Assembly (NCBI GenBank): GCA_963699805.1
Contig: CAVOVH010000004.1
Location: forward strand, 496,001 to 560,000
DNA from: JAGTVG01 sp963699805
Lineage (GTDB): Bacteria; Bacteroidota; Bacteroidia; Cytophagales; Cyclobacteriaceae
Direction: 5' to 3'
DNA length: 64,000 bases
In this document: positions 38,327 to 47,963 of the stretch, one piece after another
Layout of the letters: each line of letters begins with the position of its first letter
Position numbering within the stretch: the first letter of the stretch is position 1
Made by a program: the position numbers and the translations under genes
Notes under the pieces: generated by a model
Told to the model about the DNA's origin: nothing
Databases searched by the model: none
What the model saw: only the letters and a program-made list of their open reading frames with translations

Positions 38327-39958
38327 TTAATTGCCTTCCCCGGAAATTACTATCCTTCCATTGATATCATGTTTTATTTTAACGGCAAAATCCCCGTTCC
38401 CTAAATCTTTCAGTGTATAACCTGGGCTGTCAAGATCATCTCGTAAATTTATTTTCCCGCCATTTATGGTGACAGTCATGGGCCTGAATGCCAATCGCAG
38501 ATATTCAATATCCTCAGCCTGGGTGACCGTATACTGTATTTTCTGATTTTCATACAAAATATCTGTCAATATTCCTTCTGAATATAAAATATGATTTTCT
38601 CCAGGAGGTGCCCATTCCGGAACACCCGCAAAAGCATGGTAGAACATCCGGGGTGCCTCACCATAACAATCAGACCACCAGCTATTGACATTTACACTGA
38701 CAGGACTTTCATAGGCCATCCCGTCAGGATCGTTACAGTAGGTTACCCAATTCAAAGATCTGTATGCTTTTTCTTTATAGGTTTCATCACCGGAGATCGC
38801 ATACCAGCGGGCACATTCAGCCCCATAACGTGCCGTCTGGTAATCCATCTTAGGCAGAAAATCATCCTGTTCTCCCACTAAATTGGCTCCCCACTGGGTG
38901 GCAGGCTCACCTGGGCGGCACCGGAAAACAAAATATTCCTCTGACCATTGAATCAACCCGGGTATATCCTCTTTCCAATTAGGGTCAAATTCCGGGTGAT
39001 CCATGAGATAGAGCTTTGCATTGCTTGCACTCATATTACTTCGGTAGGTATGGCTATTCACCTGGGTGTCCGTATGCCCATCTGTCCAGAAACCTGTTTT
39101 CATGGGATATCGCAGGATAAAATCCCGGGTTCTATTCAAGGCCGATTTGAAAGCAGATACATCACCAGTATTTGTTTCGACTAAATTTTTGAGCAATTCA
39201 TAGGCACCAAACCAGTTGGCGCCATATTCGGCGGTAACCTTTCCGGAATCCATCATAACCCGGTAAGGCCATACCGATTGAGTGGAAGATCCTGTCCGTG
39301 CTTTTTTTGCCAGGGTTTGTGCCACATGTAAAGCAGCCGTTTTATATTTCTGCTCACCCGTATAAAGATATAATCGGTAGTAGGTCAATCCCATATCTCC
39401 GGCATGATCGACCTGTATTTCATGCAATGCCAGCCTTTCCGTGAATCCCCTGAATTCCAGATCTCCTGCATTGGTGGTCGTATATGGGAAAAGGGGCCAT
39501 GCAAATGTCGGGGGGCTCGTGCCATGTTCAATCGCATAATCGATCAGGTTTTTAACGATGGTCATCACACTGGTATCTCCTGTATAGGCATAATATAAGC
39601 GGGCCGATTCAAACCAGTTTGGAATTTTTTCTCCCACATCGTTCATCCAGGTGTCAGGTTGGCCAAAATTTTCATTATCGTAACCACAATAAAAGTAATA
39701 CTGAGGATACGATGACCGTGGCGGCGGACCCGGACTATCCGGCACCCCGGATTTGATAAAATTCCATCGTTGATGGAGAAACTGATCATACGCTTTGGAT
39801 TGAGGGACTATCCAGGAAATGATTTTGTGTTCTCCGTCTAGGACCACCTCGTGATCATTAAATTTCATGGCATGCAGTACCTTTCTATCGGTATCGACCT
39901 GACCGGATGAATAGGCTGACAGGCAGTTTACCAGGATAAACAAGGTTGCTTTTTTCAT
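38327..39958 (-). CDS. Secreted alpha/alpha-toroid protein, probable glycan-active enzyme of unknown family
   Basis: This is a 543-residue protein; I use the ATG at 39958, which begins the signal ending YSSGQ. The body is a repeating helical barrel (NWFESARLYYAYTGDTSVM, DMGLTYYRLYLYTGEQKYK, GANWFGAYELLKN, ARYGAECARWYAISGDETYKEK), the (alpha/alpha)6 fold of unsaturated-uronate hydrolases, epimerases and lyases. The aromatic and acidic residues typical of such clefts (WPLFPYTT, HEIQVDHAGDMG) are conserved in position but do not identify a family. A small C-terminal beta domain follows. It is first in a probable operon with the GH30 fusion (84 bp) and the deacetylase-like gene. Confidence 0.6.
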   Translation of the reverse strand: MKKATLFILVNCLSAYSSGQVDTDRKVLHAMKFNDHEVVLDGEHKIISWIVPQSKAYDQFLHQRWNFIKSGVPDSPGPPPRSSYPQYYFYCGYDNENFGQPDTWMNDVGEKIPNWFESARLYYAYTGDTSVMTIVKNLIDYAIEHGTSPPTFAWPLFPYTTTNAGDLEFRGFTERLALHEIQVDHAGDMGLTYYRLYLYTGEQKYKTAALHVAQTLAKKARTGSSTQSVWPYRVMMDSGKVTAEYGANWFGAYELLKNLVETNTGDVSAFKSALNRTRDFILRYPMKTGFWTDGHTDTQVNSHTYRSNMSASNAKLYLMDHPEFDPNWKEDIPGLIQWSEEYFVFRCRPGEPATQWGANLVGEQDDFLPKMDYQTARYGAECARWYAISGDETYKEKAYRSLNWVTYCNDPDGMAYESPVSVNVNSWWSDCYGEAPRMFYHAFAGVPEWAPPGENHILYSEGILTDILYENQKIQYTVTQAEDIEYLRLAFRPMTVTINGGKINLRDDLDSPGYTLKDLGNGDFAVKIKHDINGRIVISGEGN

Positions 39959-40525
39959 CACCTTCCAGTCACTGGCCACCCCGATTATTTTTATCATCCT
40001 CATATCATCCATTGTGTCCTTTTTGTTGCCAATATTTAATTTGATATCCTCTTCATTAAAAATATCGAAGCATGCTTGATCATGAATATTGTATCCTGAT
40101 TAAGCCTGTAAATACACCCAAAAACATCATTGAACTTTGACCATAAAAAAATCGCATCTGAAATATGATGGCGGATTTATGAAGTCCTACAATTTAGAAA
40201 TAAATTTGTATTCTTAGTTCCTTTTGAATTGATAATCCGACCTGATATCAAATAATTGCATGTGAAAGTGGGGGAAAGACCTGGATCCAATTACCCAATC
40301 ACTCATTCACTCATTTTTACCTGCCGAAGCAATCGCGAAGGTAGGCACTCATTTTCATCCGCAGAAGTTATCTCGCAGGCAGGTATAAATAAAAAAGCCT
40401 CGGCGTTTTGCGCCAGTAAGGAGTCATGAAACAAGTTTTTTTGTCTTAGGTTCGGAGAATATTTATTTCAATGTCATTAAGCATAACTAAGTGCCTGCAA
40501 GGGTGTCTTTGTCACAGTGGCGTAT
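39959..40525. other. 567-bp gene-free region with a palindrome and hairpin
   Basis: 40318-40350 carries TACCTGCCGAAGC...GAAGGTAGGCACTCA, and 40371-40383 CGCAGGCAGGTA, related to the palindrome at 28511. It is followed at 40391-40430 by AAAAAAGCCTCGGCG-TTTT-GCGCC, terminator-like. The same order occurs at 28511-28598. The remainder is AT-rich and empty. Confidence 0.5.
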
Positions 40526-41464
40526 TCACACATCTATATTTATTTTTTGCCCGACAGATCTTATATAAGCAGCCGCTGCTGAATATTCTTCTTCGGTTTT
40601 CAAATGCTCCATCATTAATGGGATGTCTTTCAATCCGGCCAGTTCCGACAGGTAAACCTGATAATTTAAATTTCCGAGTCCAGGCCGTAATTCATCCAGT
40701 TGAGGAATGTAATTATCTTCTCTAAGCGTAATGTCCTTGGCGTGGCAACTCCTTATATATGGCCCAAGCATTTTGAAGCAATTTTTGATCAGTTCGCCGT
40801 TATTAAAATATACCTGAGGGCTGACCACCATATTTACAGGATCGATATGAACTCCAAATCTTTGCCTGTCGATGGCTTTAATCAGTTTCATATAATTTTC
40901 TGGTGAATCGGGATAGGCCCATGGCATAGCTTCCAAGGCAAAATACGTATTAACGGGTTTTACAGCATCAATGATCTGCCGTGTCGTTTCGACAATTAGA
41001 TCAAAAGTATCTCGTGTAAGGTTATCCTGATGTGGGCCTGCCCAATATTCAGGATTTCGTGAGCCGGATACATTTACACAACAATTAGCCCCTATCCTGT
41101 CAGCGAGGACCAAACCGCTGATGCACTTTTCAATTGATTGCTTACGCTCATATTCCTGGGGGCTCACCATATTGCTCCAGGCGCCAACTTCAGAGATTAC
41201 AATATCATTTTTTTCAGCAGCTGAGCGATACGCCTGAATGATATGCTGATCAGCATCCGGCTCAACAGGGCAATAAGCAGCCCTGTATCCTGCTTTTTTC
41301 AGATAGGATATCCATTTATCGGGATCACTCTGGTCACTAAAAACCGGCCCACCCAGTCTAATACTTTTACTATTGGAACCAAGGAGATTGTTCATGTCCG
41401 GTCTTACATATGCCAGAGGTGCTGCGCTTAAAAATAATTTGTTAAAGGTTCTTCTTTTCATCAT
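40526..41464 (-). CDS. Sugar phosphate isomerase/epimerase-like TIM-barrel protein with export signal
   Basis: This is a 312-residue protein of the xylose-isomerase-like/AP-endonuclease-2 superfamily. Metal and catalytic positions of this fold are visible: Glu178 in YFALEAMPW, Asp208 in GVHIDPVNM, His241 in SCHAKDI, and Glu286 in LMMEHL. The N-terminus (MMKRRTFNKLFLSAAPLAYV) looks like a Tat-type signal, implying a periplasmic or outer location. Such exported proteins are common beside sugar-degradation genes of Bacteroidota and isomerise or epimerise released sugars. Substrate unknown. It may be read with the upstream minus-strand genes, although it is 568 bp away from the next. Confidence 0.77.
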   Translation of the reverse strand: MMKRRTFNKLFLSAAPLAYVRPDMNNLLGSNSKSIRLGGPVFSDQSDPDKWISYLKKAGYRAAYCPVEPDADQHIIQAYRSAAEKNDIVISEVGAWSNMVSPQEYERKQSIEKCISGLVLADRIGANCCVNVSGSRNPEYWAGPHQDNLTRDTFDLIVETTRQIIDAVKPVNTYFALEAMPWAYPDSPENYMKLIKAIDRQRFGVHIDPVNMVVSPQVYFNNGELIKNCFKMLGPYIRSCHAKDITLREDNYIPQLDELRPGLGNLNYQVYLSELAGLKDIPLMMEHLKTEEEYSAAAAYIRSVGQKINIDV

Positions 41465-42092
41465 TAATCTATTTGTCCTAATTGATCATTTCAGTAAAAA
41501 ATTTCCAGCCATAATGAGGCAGTGTTGTAATCCGCCTAATTTCCTGTATCCTGTTTCTATCCGAAAAAATTACCGTGGTTACAAACTGAATTTAAAAATC
41601 CGATTTTATCCCGTACATGTAAATATTTTATTATTTTTTCTTTTTTTCCGTTAGTAATTTTTTTCGGCATCATAAATGGCCGGATGTACCACAGTCGGCT
41701 GACTGTTTAAGTGAGCATCGTTCTCGAGGAGCACTCAATATCTGCTACAACTCCGGTTTTTCCTCGTCTGACCACCTACCCACCCGCATCCCGGCGTTAA
41801 TGGTCTGACGAGGTTCTTACCTTCCTTGATTTCCGATACCGGTCCCGCCTGAGGCGGGATAAACATAGCCTTAATATAACCCGATTTACAAACATAGGAT
41901 GACGTCACTGGTGAAAGATTGGGTCTAGATCCCTGGATCCATGGAGATGAAGGTCACAGAACTCCATCACACCCAACACACAACATTCTCCAGGCTCGTT
42001 ATTTATTAGTTGGATAATTGTCTTTACTGAATTCTGGATACCAGTCCTTGCGTAAGAGGCCTCTATTAATCTTTGGGTCAGGATTGGCCAGC
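41465..42092. other. 628-bp gene-free region
   Basis: AT-rich leader DNA, then mixed sequence. There is one perfect hairpin CCCGCCTGAGGCGGG at about 41848-41862, a common type of dispersed hairpin. No gene is convincing here. The region ends where the decayed cyclase begins. Confidence 0.4.
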
Positions 42093-42609
42093 GGGGATTA
42101 AAAGCAGGCTCGATGCTATAGTGTTCACGGACATTGTCGGTTACGCCACCCTCAAGGGTACCGTAAAGGATATGTCATTCATGGCACTTCGAAAAAACCG
42201 GGAAATGTAATGTCCTCTGATAAAAAAAAATCAGGGAGGATGGCTCAAAGAAATAGTCAATGGGATCCTAACCAGCTAACACTCTGCATCGGATGCAGTA
42301 ATTTATGACGGAGCAATTCAACTAGCTGCGAAAAGGGAAGATGTTGGACTTCGGATTGGCATGCATGAGGATGAAGCGGTATTTGATGACAGGGATGTCT
42401 GGGGCGACGGCGGAAATATTGCTTCAAGATTTGAGGAAATGGCTGCTTCAAGAACGATTAATATTTCGGGTTATTTCTACAAAGACATCAAGTATAAAGC
42501 AGGAATAAATGCTGAATTTATATAAGAAAAAACCCGGAGTATTGTTGAAGAACATTTTTTTTTAGAAGGTTTAACTAAAGAGATTGAAAGAATCAATAAG
42601 CATAAGTAA
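42093..42609 (+). pseudogene. Decayed class III adenylate/guanylate cyclase
   Basis: One reading frame (42109 phase) reads AIVFTDIVGYATL, then LRKNREM, GGWLKEI, GLRIGMHEDEAVF, DVWGDGGNIASRFEEMA and NISGYFYKDIK, the order of a class III nucleotide cyclase domain. The frame is interrupted by TAA codons after REM, after ILTS and after AEFI, but it keeps phase throughout. The N-terminus (no start codon) and the C-terminal extension are missing or eroded. I see no full-length gene elsewhere in the window. This is a dead remnant; the absence of frameshifts suggests fairly recent decay by point mutation. Confidence 0.82.
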
Positions 42610-42816
42610 AAATGTTGAAAAATCGTGAATCGTAAATCTGATATCCCTTGTTGTAAATACACTATAAAAAAAATTCTAAAAGGAGGATATGAAAGATAAT
42701 GGTCAATTAAAAGAATTTTAAGTAGTGATTGATTAGTATTACTTTTACATTTCTGAATTTTAGGACGTTAATTGATGTAATTCATTTTATTATGATCTCC
42801 CTGACGTAACGTAAAA

Positions 42817-45423
42817 ATGAGATTTCAATATGAAAATTCTGTAGCGAAGGTATTGCTTTATGTATTTATCCTTGCGGGTGCAATATCAGTTTCTGCACAA
42901 AACAGGCAGGGTAACCTGGTAGAATATTTTGGTAAGGAAAAGGTTGAGGAAATCAACGAAGGTATTGTAAGACATATCTTCAAGAAGGGACTGATCATGA
43001 AAATCAGATCTTTCGGGTTCAACTCCAACTCAACACCCAAAAACCCTATCTACTCAAGGTTTTTGCTGGAAGATCCCAATGAGATCAAGGCAGGAGATTC
43101 GTTTATTGAAGATGAGTTGGGCAATCCGACCATATGGGAGGAAATTGAGGTGGGAGAGGATAATGAGTTCATTGACAACGCCTTACGGTCGGGCTACTTG
43201 TATCTTGAATTCCATTCAGTCAAAGAAGAAAACGTAATTTTTGAAGCCTCAGGTCATACCATGGTACTTATAAATGGTTTCCCACACGAAGGTGACCACT
43301 ATGATTATGGGTGGAGCCTGATCCCAATTCGATTAAAGAAAGGTAGAAATACCTTCGTCCTGCAAGGTGGAAGATTTCCAAGAATGAGGGCAAGGCTTTT
43401 AACTCCAGAAAACCACATCGCCTTTACCAAAAGGGATTTGACCACTCCTGATATTCTTAAAGAAGAGAAGACAAATTATTTCGCAGCCATACGGGTGATG
43501 AATGTAAATAATAATTGGTTTAGAGGAGGAAGCATTACCTGTGAGATCGGTTCAGAAAGTGTGAGCAGGTCCATTCCTTCCATCTCACCGATGAATGTAA
43601 GAAAGGTCCCCTTTGAGATCCCAACTCCTGAAATCCTGGATGGTGATAGTGCAATTTTTACTGTAATTCTGAAAGATAGACGTGGCAAAGTTTTACATCA
43701 TGAAAATTTCACGCTGGACATCAAATCCAAATATGATCATCACAAACAGACTTTTTTAAGTGATATAGATGGAAGTGTACAGTATTACAGCATTGCTCCC
43801 TCTTCCAATAAAGACATTGAAAATCCGGCATTATTCTTTTCCGTTCACGGTGCATCTGTGGAGGCGGTCAATCAGGCACGGGCATACAAGAAAAAAGACT
43901 GGGGGCATCTTGTGGCGCCAACAAACCGCAGACCCTTTGGTTTTGCTTGGGAAGACTGGGGAAGGCTTGACGCTTTGGAAGTCTTTGACCATGCGCAAAA
44001 TCTGCTTCAAACAGATCCGCAACACACTTATCTGACTGGCCACTCCATGGGAGGACATGGCACCTGGTACCTGGGTGCTACCTATCCAGACCGCTGGGCA
44101 GCTATTGCGCCATGTGCCGGATATCCGGATCTGTTGGAGTACCGGGGCAGCTTTTCACGCAGATTGGAAACGATGAGTGATGAAAGATTAGAGAGATTTG
44201 GCATGACCAGAGAGCAGGTCGATAAAATGCTATCTGCTAACACACTTACAGACCAGAAAGATTTCCTGATTGACTCGATCATGCGAAGAGCAGGTAACCC
44301 AGGCCGTACATTGAAGTTGAAAAGAAATTACCTGCATTATGGAGTATACATCCTTCATGGAGAGCTAGATACAGTTGTTCCAACATTCATCGCGCGCGAA
44401 ATGCGGGCGAATCTTGGAACCTTTCATAATGATTTCGCCTACTATGAATATCCAAATGGCTCCCACTGGTTTGGGGATCATAGTGTAGATTGGCCTCCAA
44501 TTTTTGACTTCTTCAAGTTTCGGGAAATCAAACCAACGAATGAAATTGATAAAATTGAATTTTACACAGCCTCACCAGGCGTATCTTCAAAATCTCATTT
44601 TATTGAAATTCATCAACAGGAAATTCCATTGGAGATCAGCTCATTCAGTTTCAAAAGAGATAGTATTTCAATTATTACTACAGAAAATGTAGCAGTAATC
44701 AATATTGATCTGGGAAAAATGGGAAATAATTCATCTGTTATTAAAGTGGATGATCAGGAAATAAGCATAGAGGATAATGCCGCTATATTGAGTTTGACAA
44801 AAAATAATGACTCCTGGCAAGTATCCCAGAAACCTCCATTGAATCAGAAAGGTCCTCATCGAAATGGTGGTTTCAAAGATGCTTTCAGGAATAACATGGT
44901 GTTTGTTTATGCTTCAAAAGGAACTGTGTCAGAAAATGAGTGGTGGTATCACCGGGCACTGTTTGATGCGGAGAAGTTTTACTATAGGGGAAATGGGAAT
45001 ATTGAATTGATTAAAGACTCTGATTTCTCCCCGGAAAAATATCCGGATCAGAATGTGATCATTTACGGGAATAGAGATAACAACATGGCCTGGGAATCAT
45101 TGCTCTACAATTGCCCTCTCCAGGTAGAAAATGGTAAAATTTCAATGCAGGATAAATCGTTTGATGGTGGTGAGTATGGAATATATTTTATTTACCCAAG
45201 ACCAGACAGCAACATCGCGAGTGCTGGAGTAGTAAGTGCAACAGGAGAAAAGGGAATGAAGGCCACCTTTGTCAACCTTTACCTGGAAAATGGCACGACA
45301 TTTCCGGATCTGATCCTAGTAAACAGCAAGGTGATTAAAGAAGGGGTAGCTGGCATTGAAGTCGCAGGTTTCTTTGGAAATGATTGGTCCATCGAAAAGG
45401 GCGATTTTGTATGGAGAAAATAG
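42817..45423 (+). CDS. Large secreted alpha/beta-hydrolase (prolyl-oligopeptidase/esterase-like)
   Basis: This is an 868-residue secreted protein (signal ending AISVSAQ). The N-terminal 320 residues are beta-rich, like a sandwich or propeller cap. The hydrolase domain starts near ALFFSVHG. The triad is Ser410 in LTGHSMGGHG, Asp518 in LHGELDTVVP and His550 in YPNGSHWF. An additional C-terminal beta domain (from about 565) makes it longer than simple esterases. The fold matches peptidase S9/feruloyl- or acetyl-esterase-like enzymes. Cleavage of ester substituents from polysaccharides is a reasonable guess. It is a single gene; the cyclase remnant ends about 200 bp upstream. Confidence 0.82.
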   Translation: MRFQYENSVAKVLLYVFILAGAISVSAQNRQGNLVEYFGKEKVEEINEGIVRHIFKKGLIMKIRSFGFNSNSTPKNPIYSRFLLEDPNEIKAGDSFIEDELGNPTIWEEIEVGEDNEFIDNALRSGYLYLEFHSVKEENVIFEASGHTMVLINGFPHEGDHYDYGWSLIPIRLKKGRNTFVLQGGRFPRMRARLLTPENHIAFTKRDLTTPDILKEEKTNYFAAIRVMNVNNNWFRGGSITCEIGSESVSRSIPSISPMNVRKVPFEIPTPEILDGDSAIFTVILKDRRGKVLHHENFTLDIKSKYDHHKQTFLSDIDGSVQYYSIAPSSNKDIENPALFFSVHGASVEAVNQARAYKKKDWGHLVAPTNRRPFGFAWEDWGRLDALEVFDHAQNLLQTDPQHTYLTGHSMGGHGTWYLGATYPDRWAAIAPCAGYPDLLEYRGSFSRRLETMSDERLERFGMTREQVDKMLSANTLTDQKDFLIDSIMRRAGNPGRTLKLKRNYLHYGVYILHGELDTVVPTFIAREMRANLGTFHNDFAYYEYPNGSHWFGDHSVDWPPIFDFFKFREIKPTNEIDKIEFYTASPGVSSKSHFIEIHQQEIPLEISSFSFKRDSISIITTENVAVINIDLGKMGNNSSVIKVDDQEISIEDNAAILSLTKNNDSWQVSQKPPLNQKGPHRNGGFKDAFRNNMVFVYASKGTVSENEWWYHRALFDAEKFYYRGNGNIELIKDSDFSPEKYPDQNVIIYGNRDNNMAWESLLYNCPLQVENGKISMQDKSFDGGEYGIYFIYPRPDSNIASAGVVSATGEKGMKATFVNLYLENGTTFPDLILVNSKVIKEGVAGIEVAGFFGNDWSIEKGDFVWRK

Positions 45424-46322
45424 GGGAATAAAAAAATTGAAGAAGCAGTTCATCAACCAGAAAATCCCAATAATCGAAAAAAAGGGCTGTTGCAAATGCT
45501 ATTTATGTAAAATATACCTGTTTTTCAATATTCCCCTCAGCATCATGTGGACTGATTTAGGCTGAAGGTACGTATACAAATTATATTGCCCCCCAGTAAC
45601 CATCCCCGGCAATGAATGATAACATTAATAAAATAATCTCAGATAGATAACTCACTCAACCATACCATTCATAGGTTCTTTTGACCTCATATTAAACCAC
45701 GTATGTTTTAAATTAATATTTAATGATCCTCCACCTATCCAGTAGTTGATCTAATCAAGGTGACATTTATTCACTATTGGCAAGTCAGAAGTTATAGTAT
45801 TTAGCTGGAGATAGGCTAGCACATTTTCAGATTAAGAGTTGACAACCAGTTGATTAAAGCAATTCCAGTTTGCCTTGTTGTCGTTTTCGTTGTCTTTAAA
45901 TTCCTTTTTCCCAGATTTCAAGTATCTGAAATCCTTATTTGGGCTAGCACCTTATTTACATTATTATCTGATATTCAATTGCTTAACATATATAATTTTT
46001 CCTCCGTTGTCGGTAGGGTTGTCAAAAAAATAATTGTATCAGATTGATAGATGGAATCTTGGATATTACATTAATTTGTTACTATTTCTGTTGCTGAAAA
46101 AATGAAAAACCTCCAATATTTCGCGTATTGTGGGTGTGTGGTTGCCGAAGCAGAAGAACCAACGATCCTGGAGTTGTTAAAGGATTTGAAAATGATTTTA
46201 GAATATATCATTATTAACTATTGGAATTTCCTATTTTTGGTATATTAGGTTATCGTCCATGCTCATAATTCCCACGGGAAGGCTGGCAAGGTATTTTATA
46301 CTGGAAAAAAACAAGGAATAAA
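45424..46322. other. 899-bp gene-free region
   Basis: I see no convincing gene. A short hydrophobic frame starting with TTG at 45850 (to 46047, reading VCLVVVFVVFKFLFP) has no partner or relative I know and is left out. A possible protein-like stretch from 46102 (MKNLQYFAYCGCVV) is short and ends soon. The upstream end of the aldo/keto reductase gene is AT-rich. Confidence 0.35.
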
Positions 46323-47276
46323 ATGAAAAGAAAAACACAAGCAGAAAGAATAAAACGTCGGGAGTTTATACAAACAAGTGCAAGGTTTGGTGCCAGTGCC
46401 TTGTTGATGGGTTTAGGAACTTCTAAATTATTTGGTGCTGCTAATTCAAGTCGGCCAGGAATCACAACCTCAATTGAAACAATCACCCTTAACAATGGCA
46501 TAAAAATGCCCATTCTTGGATTCGGAACCTTATATCTTAATGGTGATGTTGGCGAACGATGTGTTGCTGATGCTATTTCGCTGGGGTATCGTCTAATCGA
46601 TACTGCAACCGTATATGGCAATGAAGAATCCGTCGGTGTAGGAATTAAAAAGAGCGGGATAAACAGAAAAGAGCTTTTTGTAACTTCAAAAGTCTGGGTG
46701 GAGGATTCAGGGTACGATAAAGCAAAGAAAGCCTTTCAAACATCCCTGGATAAATTGGGCCTGGATTATTTAGACCTTTATCTCATCCACCGACCCCGGG
46801 GAGATGTAAAGGGCTCTTGGAAGGCAATGGAAGATCTCTATAAGGAAGGAAAAATAAGGGCCATCGGTGTTAGCAACTTCGAAGCCAATCACCTGGATGA
46901 ACTAATGACCTATGCGAAAATTAAACCGGCAGTCAATCAAATTGAATCCCATGTCTTCTTCCAACAGGACGAGGCGAATCAAGCTTTGGGGCAATACGGA
47001 ATACAAATGGAAGCCTGGTCTCCTCTGGCACAAGGGCGTAACGGACATTTCACCAATGAAACCCTGGCAGCTATTGGTAAAAAGTACAATAAGACAAATG
47101 CCCAAGTGAGCTTGCGATGGCATTACCAGAGAGGCGTTGTTGCTATCCCAAGGACCTCTAAAAAAGAACACATGATAGAAAATCTGAATGTCTTTGATTT
47201 TAAACTCGATGATTCCGATGTGGAGAGGATTGACTCGCTCGATTTAAATATCACGCAATTCCCTGAGTGGGAATAA
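46323..47276 (+). CDS. Aldo/keto reductase with Tat-type signal
   Basis: This is a 317-residue aldo/keto reductase. The NAD(P)H-dependent tetrad is present: Asp93 and Tyr98 in LIDTATVYGN, Lys123 in VTSKVW and His156 in LIHRP. The substrate-binding motif GVSNFEANHL and the cofactor motif VAIPRTSKKEH also match. The N-terminus (ERIKRREFIQTSARFGASALLMG) is a Tat-type signal, so the protein may be exported, which is unusual for a cytoplasmic family but known in Bacteroidota. It may reduce sugars or aldehydes. A terminator-like hairpin (47325-47360) lies 48 bp downstream. Confidence 0.88.
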   Translation: MKRKTQAERIKRREFIQTSARFGASALLMGLGTSKLFGAANSSRPGITTSIETITLNNGIKMPILGFGTLYLNGDVGERCVADAISLGYRLIDTATVYGNEESVGVGIKKSGINRKELFVTSKVWVEDSGYDKAKKAFQTSLDKLGLDYLDLYLIHRPRGDVKGSWKAMEDLYKEGKIRAIGVSNFEANHLDELMTYAKIKPAVNQIESHVFFQQDEANQALGQYGIQMEAWSPLAQGRNGHFTNETLAAIGKKYNKTNAQVSLRWHYQRGVVAIPRTSKKEHMIENLNVFDFKLDDSDVERIDSLDLNITQFPEWE

Positions 47277-47963
47277 GATATTACACCTAATAAAACAAAT
47301 CAACTTTTTTTTCCCCCGGAAATGCAAAAAGCCCTGGCGTATTGCGCCAAGGCCTTGTCTTTTTAGCGGGGGAAAGAATTGCCTTCGGCGAGTCCGGAAT
47401 GGAGATGCATACATAAGGCAAGGCCTGATTCACTTCGTTCATTTCAGGTTTTTTTCTGCCAAATCATCAGGCAAGCTTGTGATTTGTCATAAAAAAAGCC
47501 CGGCACTACGTGCCAGGCCTTGCTTTGTAGACAAGACGATTGAAATATCTAATCTTCAGTTGATCAGAGACATGGTTAATATTATGAATCTTGAGAAGGA
47601 ATTCACCGAAAAAAGGAAAGATAATTTATGGTCATGAGTGCTCTTTTCAAATAAATCCTCTGAAGATAAAAAGGTCGGTGTGAACGACTACGTTTCTCAA
47701 TTCGGTGGTAATGGAATAGTCATTTCTGAACAGATGGGAAGAAACAATTTCCTTGACAACCTCTGCTACTCAATGATCATAAAGATGCACTGCTTTTTAT
47801 TAGACTAATTTATAACTCCAGGTCCCAAATTTGGGGCAACATATTATTAAATCTTTATGTAATGTGCAGTGATCAACATTCCATAGAAATAAAAATTGAA
47901 GGAGTGGTAAACGCTCCCTTCTGATTCTACATCAAAAAAATTATCCTTATTTATATCTGGTTT
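47277..47963. other. 687-bp region: terminator, tRNA-tail repeat and possible receiver-domain remnant
   Basis: The tRNA-tail repeat occupies 47325-47522 (separate entry). The stretch 47638-47808 is open for 57 codons with DKKVGVNDYVSQFGG, which faintly resembles the end of a CheY-like receiver. It has no start and stop codons precede it. I treat it as a possible remnant of low confidence. Confidence 0.3.
47325..47522. repeat. tRNA-tail/terminator repeat, copy A
   Basis: It opens with the hairpin AAAAAGCCCTGGCG-TATT-GCGCCAAGGCC, followed by TTTTTAGCGGGGGAAAGAATTG (the last part corresponds to the 3' end of the initiator tRNA read on the minus strand). Then come GGCGAGTCCGGAATGGA..., GGCCTGATTCACTTCGTTCATTTC and AAAAAAAGCCCGGCAC-TAC-GTGCCAGGCC. 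The same order, with about 70-80% identity by eye, occurs at 51679-51900, where it ends in the intact initiator tRNA gene. Confidence 0.65.

Noticed and set aside
45850..46047. Short hydrophobic frame
   Set aside because: TTG start, no partner or family; such frames arise by chance in AT-rich DNA.
47638..47808. Receiver-like remnant (VGVNDYVSQF)
   Set aside because: Only 57 codons with weak similarity; not enough to call a pseudogene.
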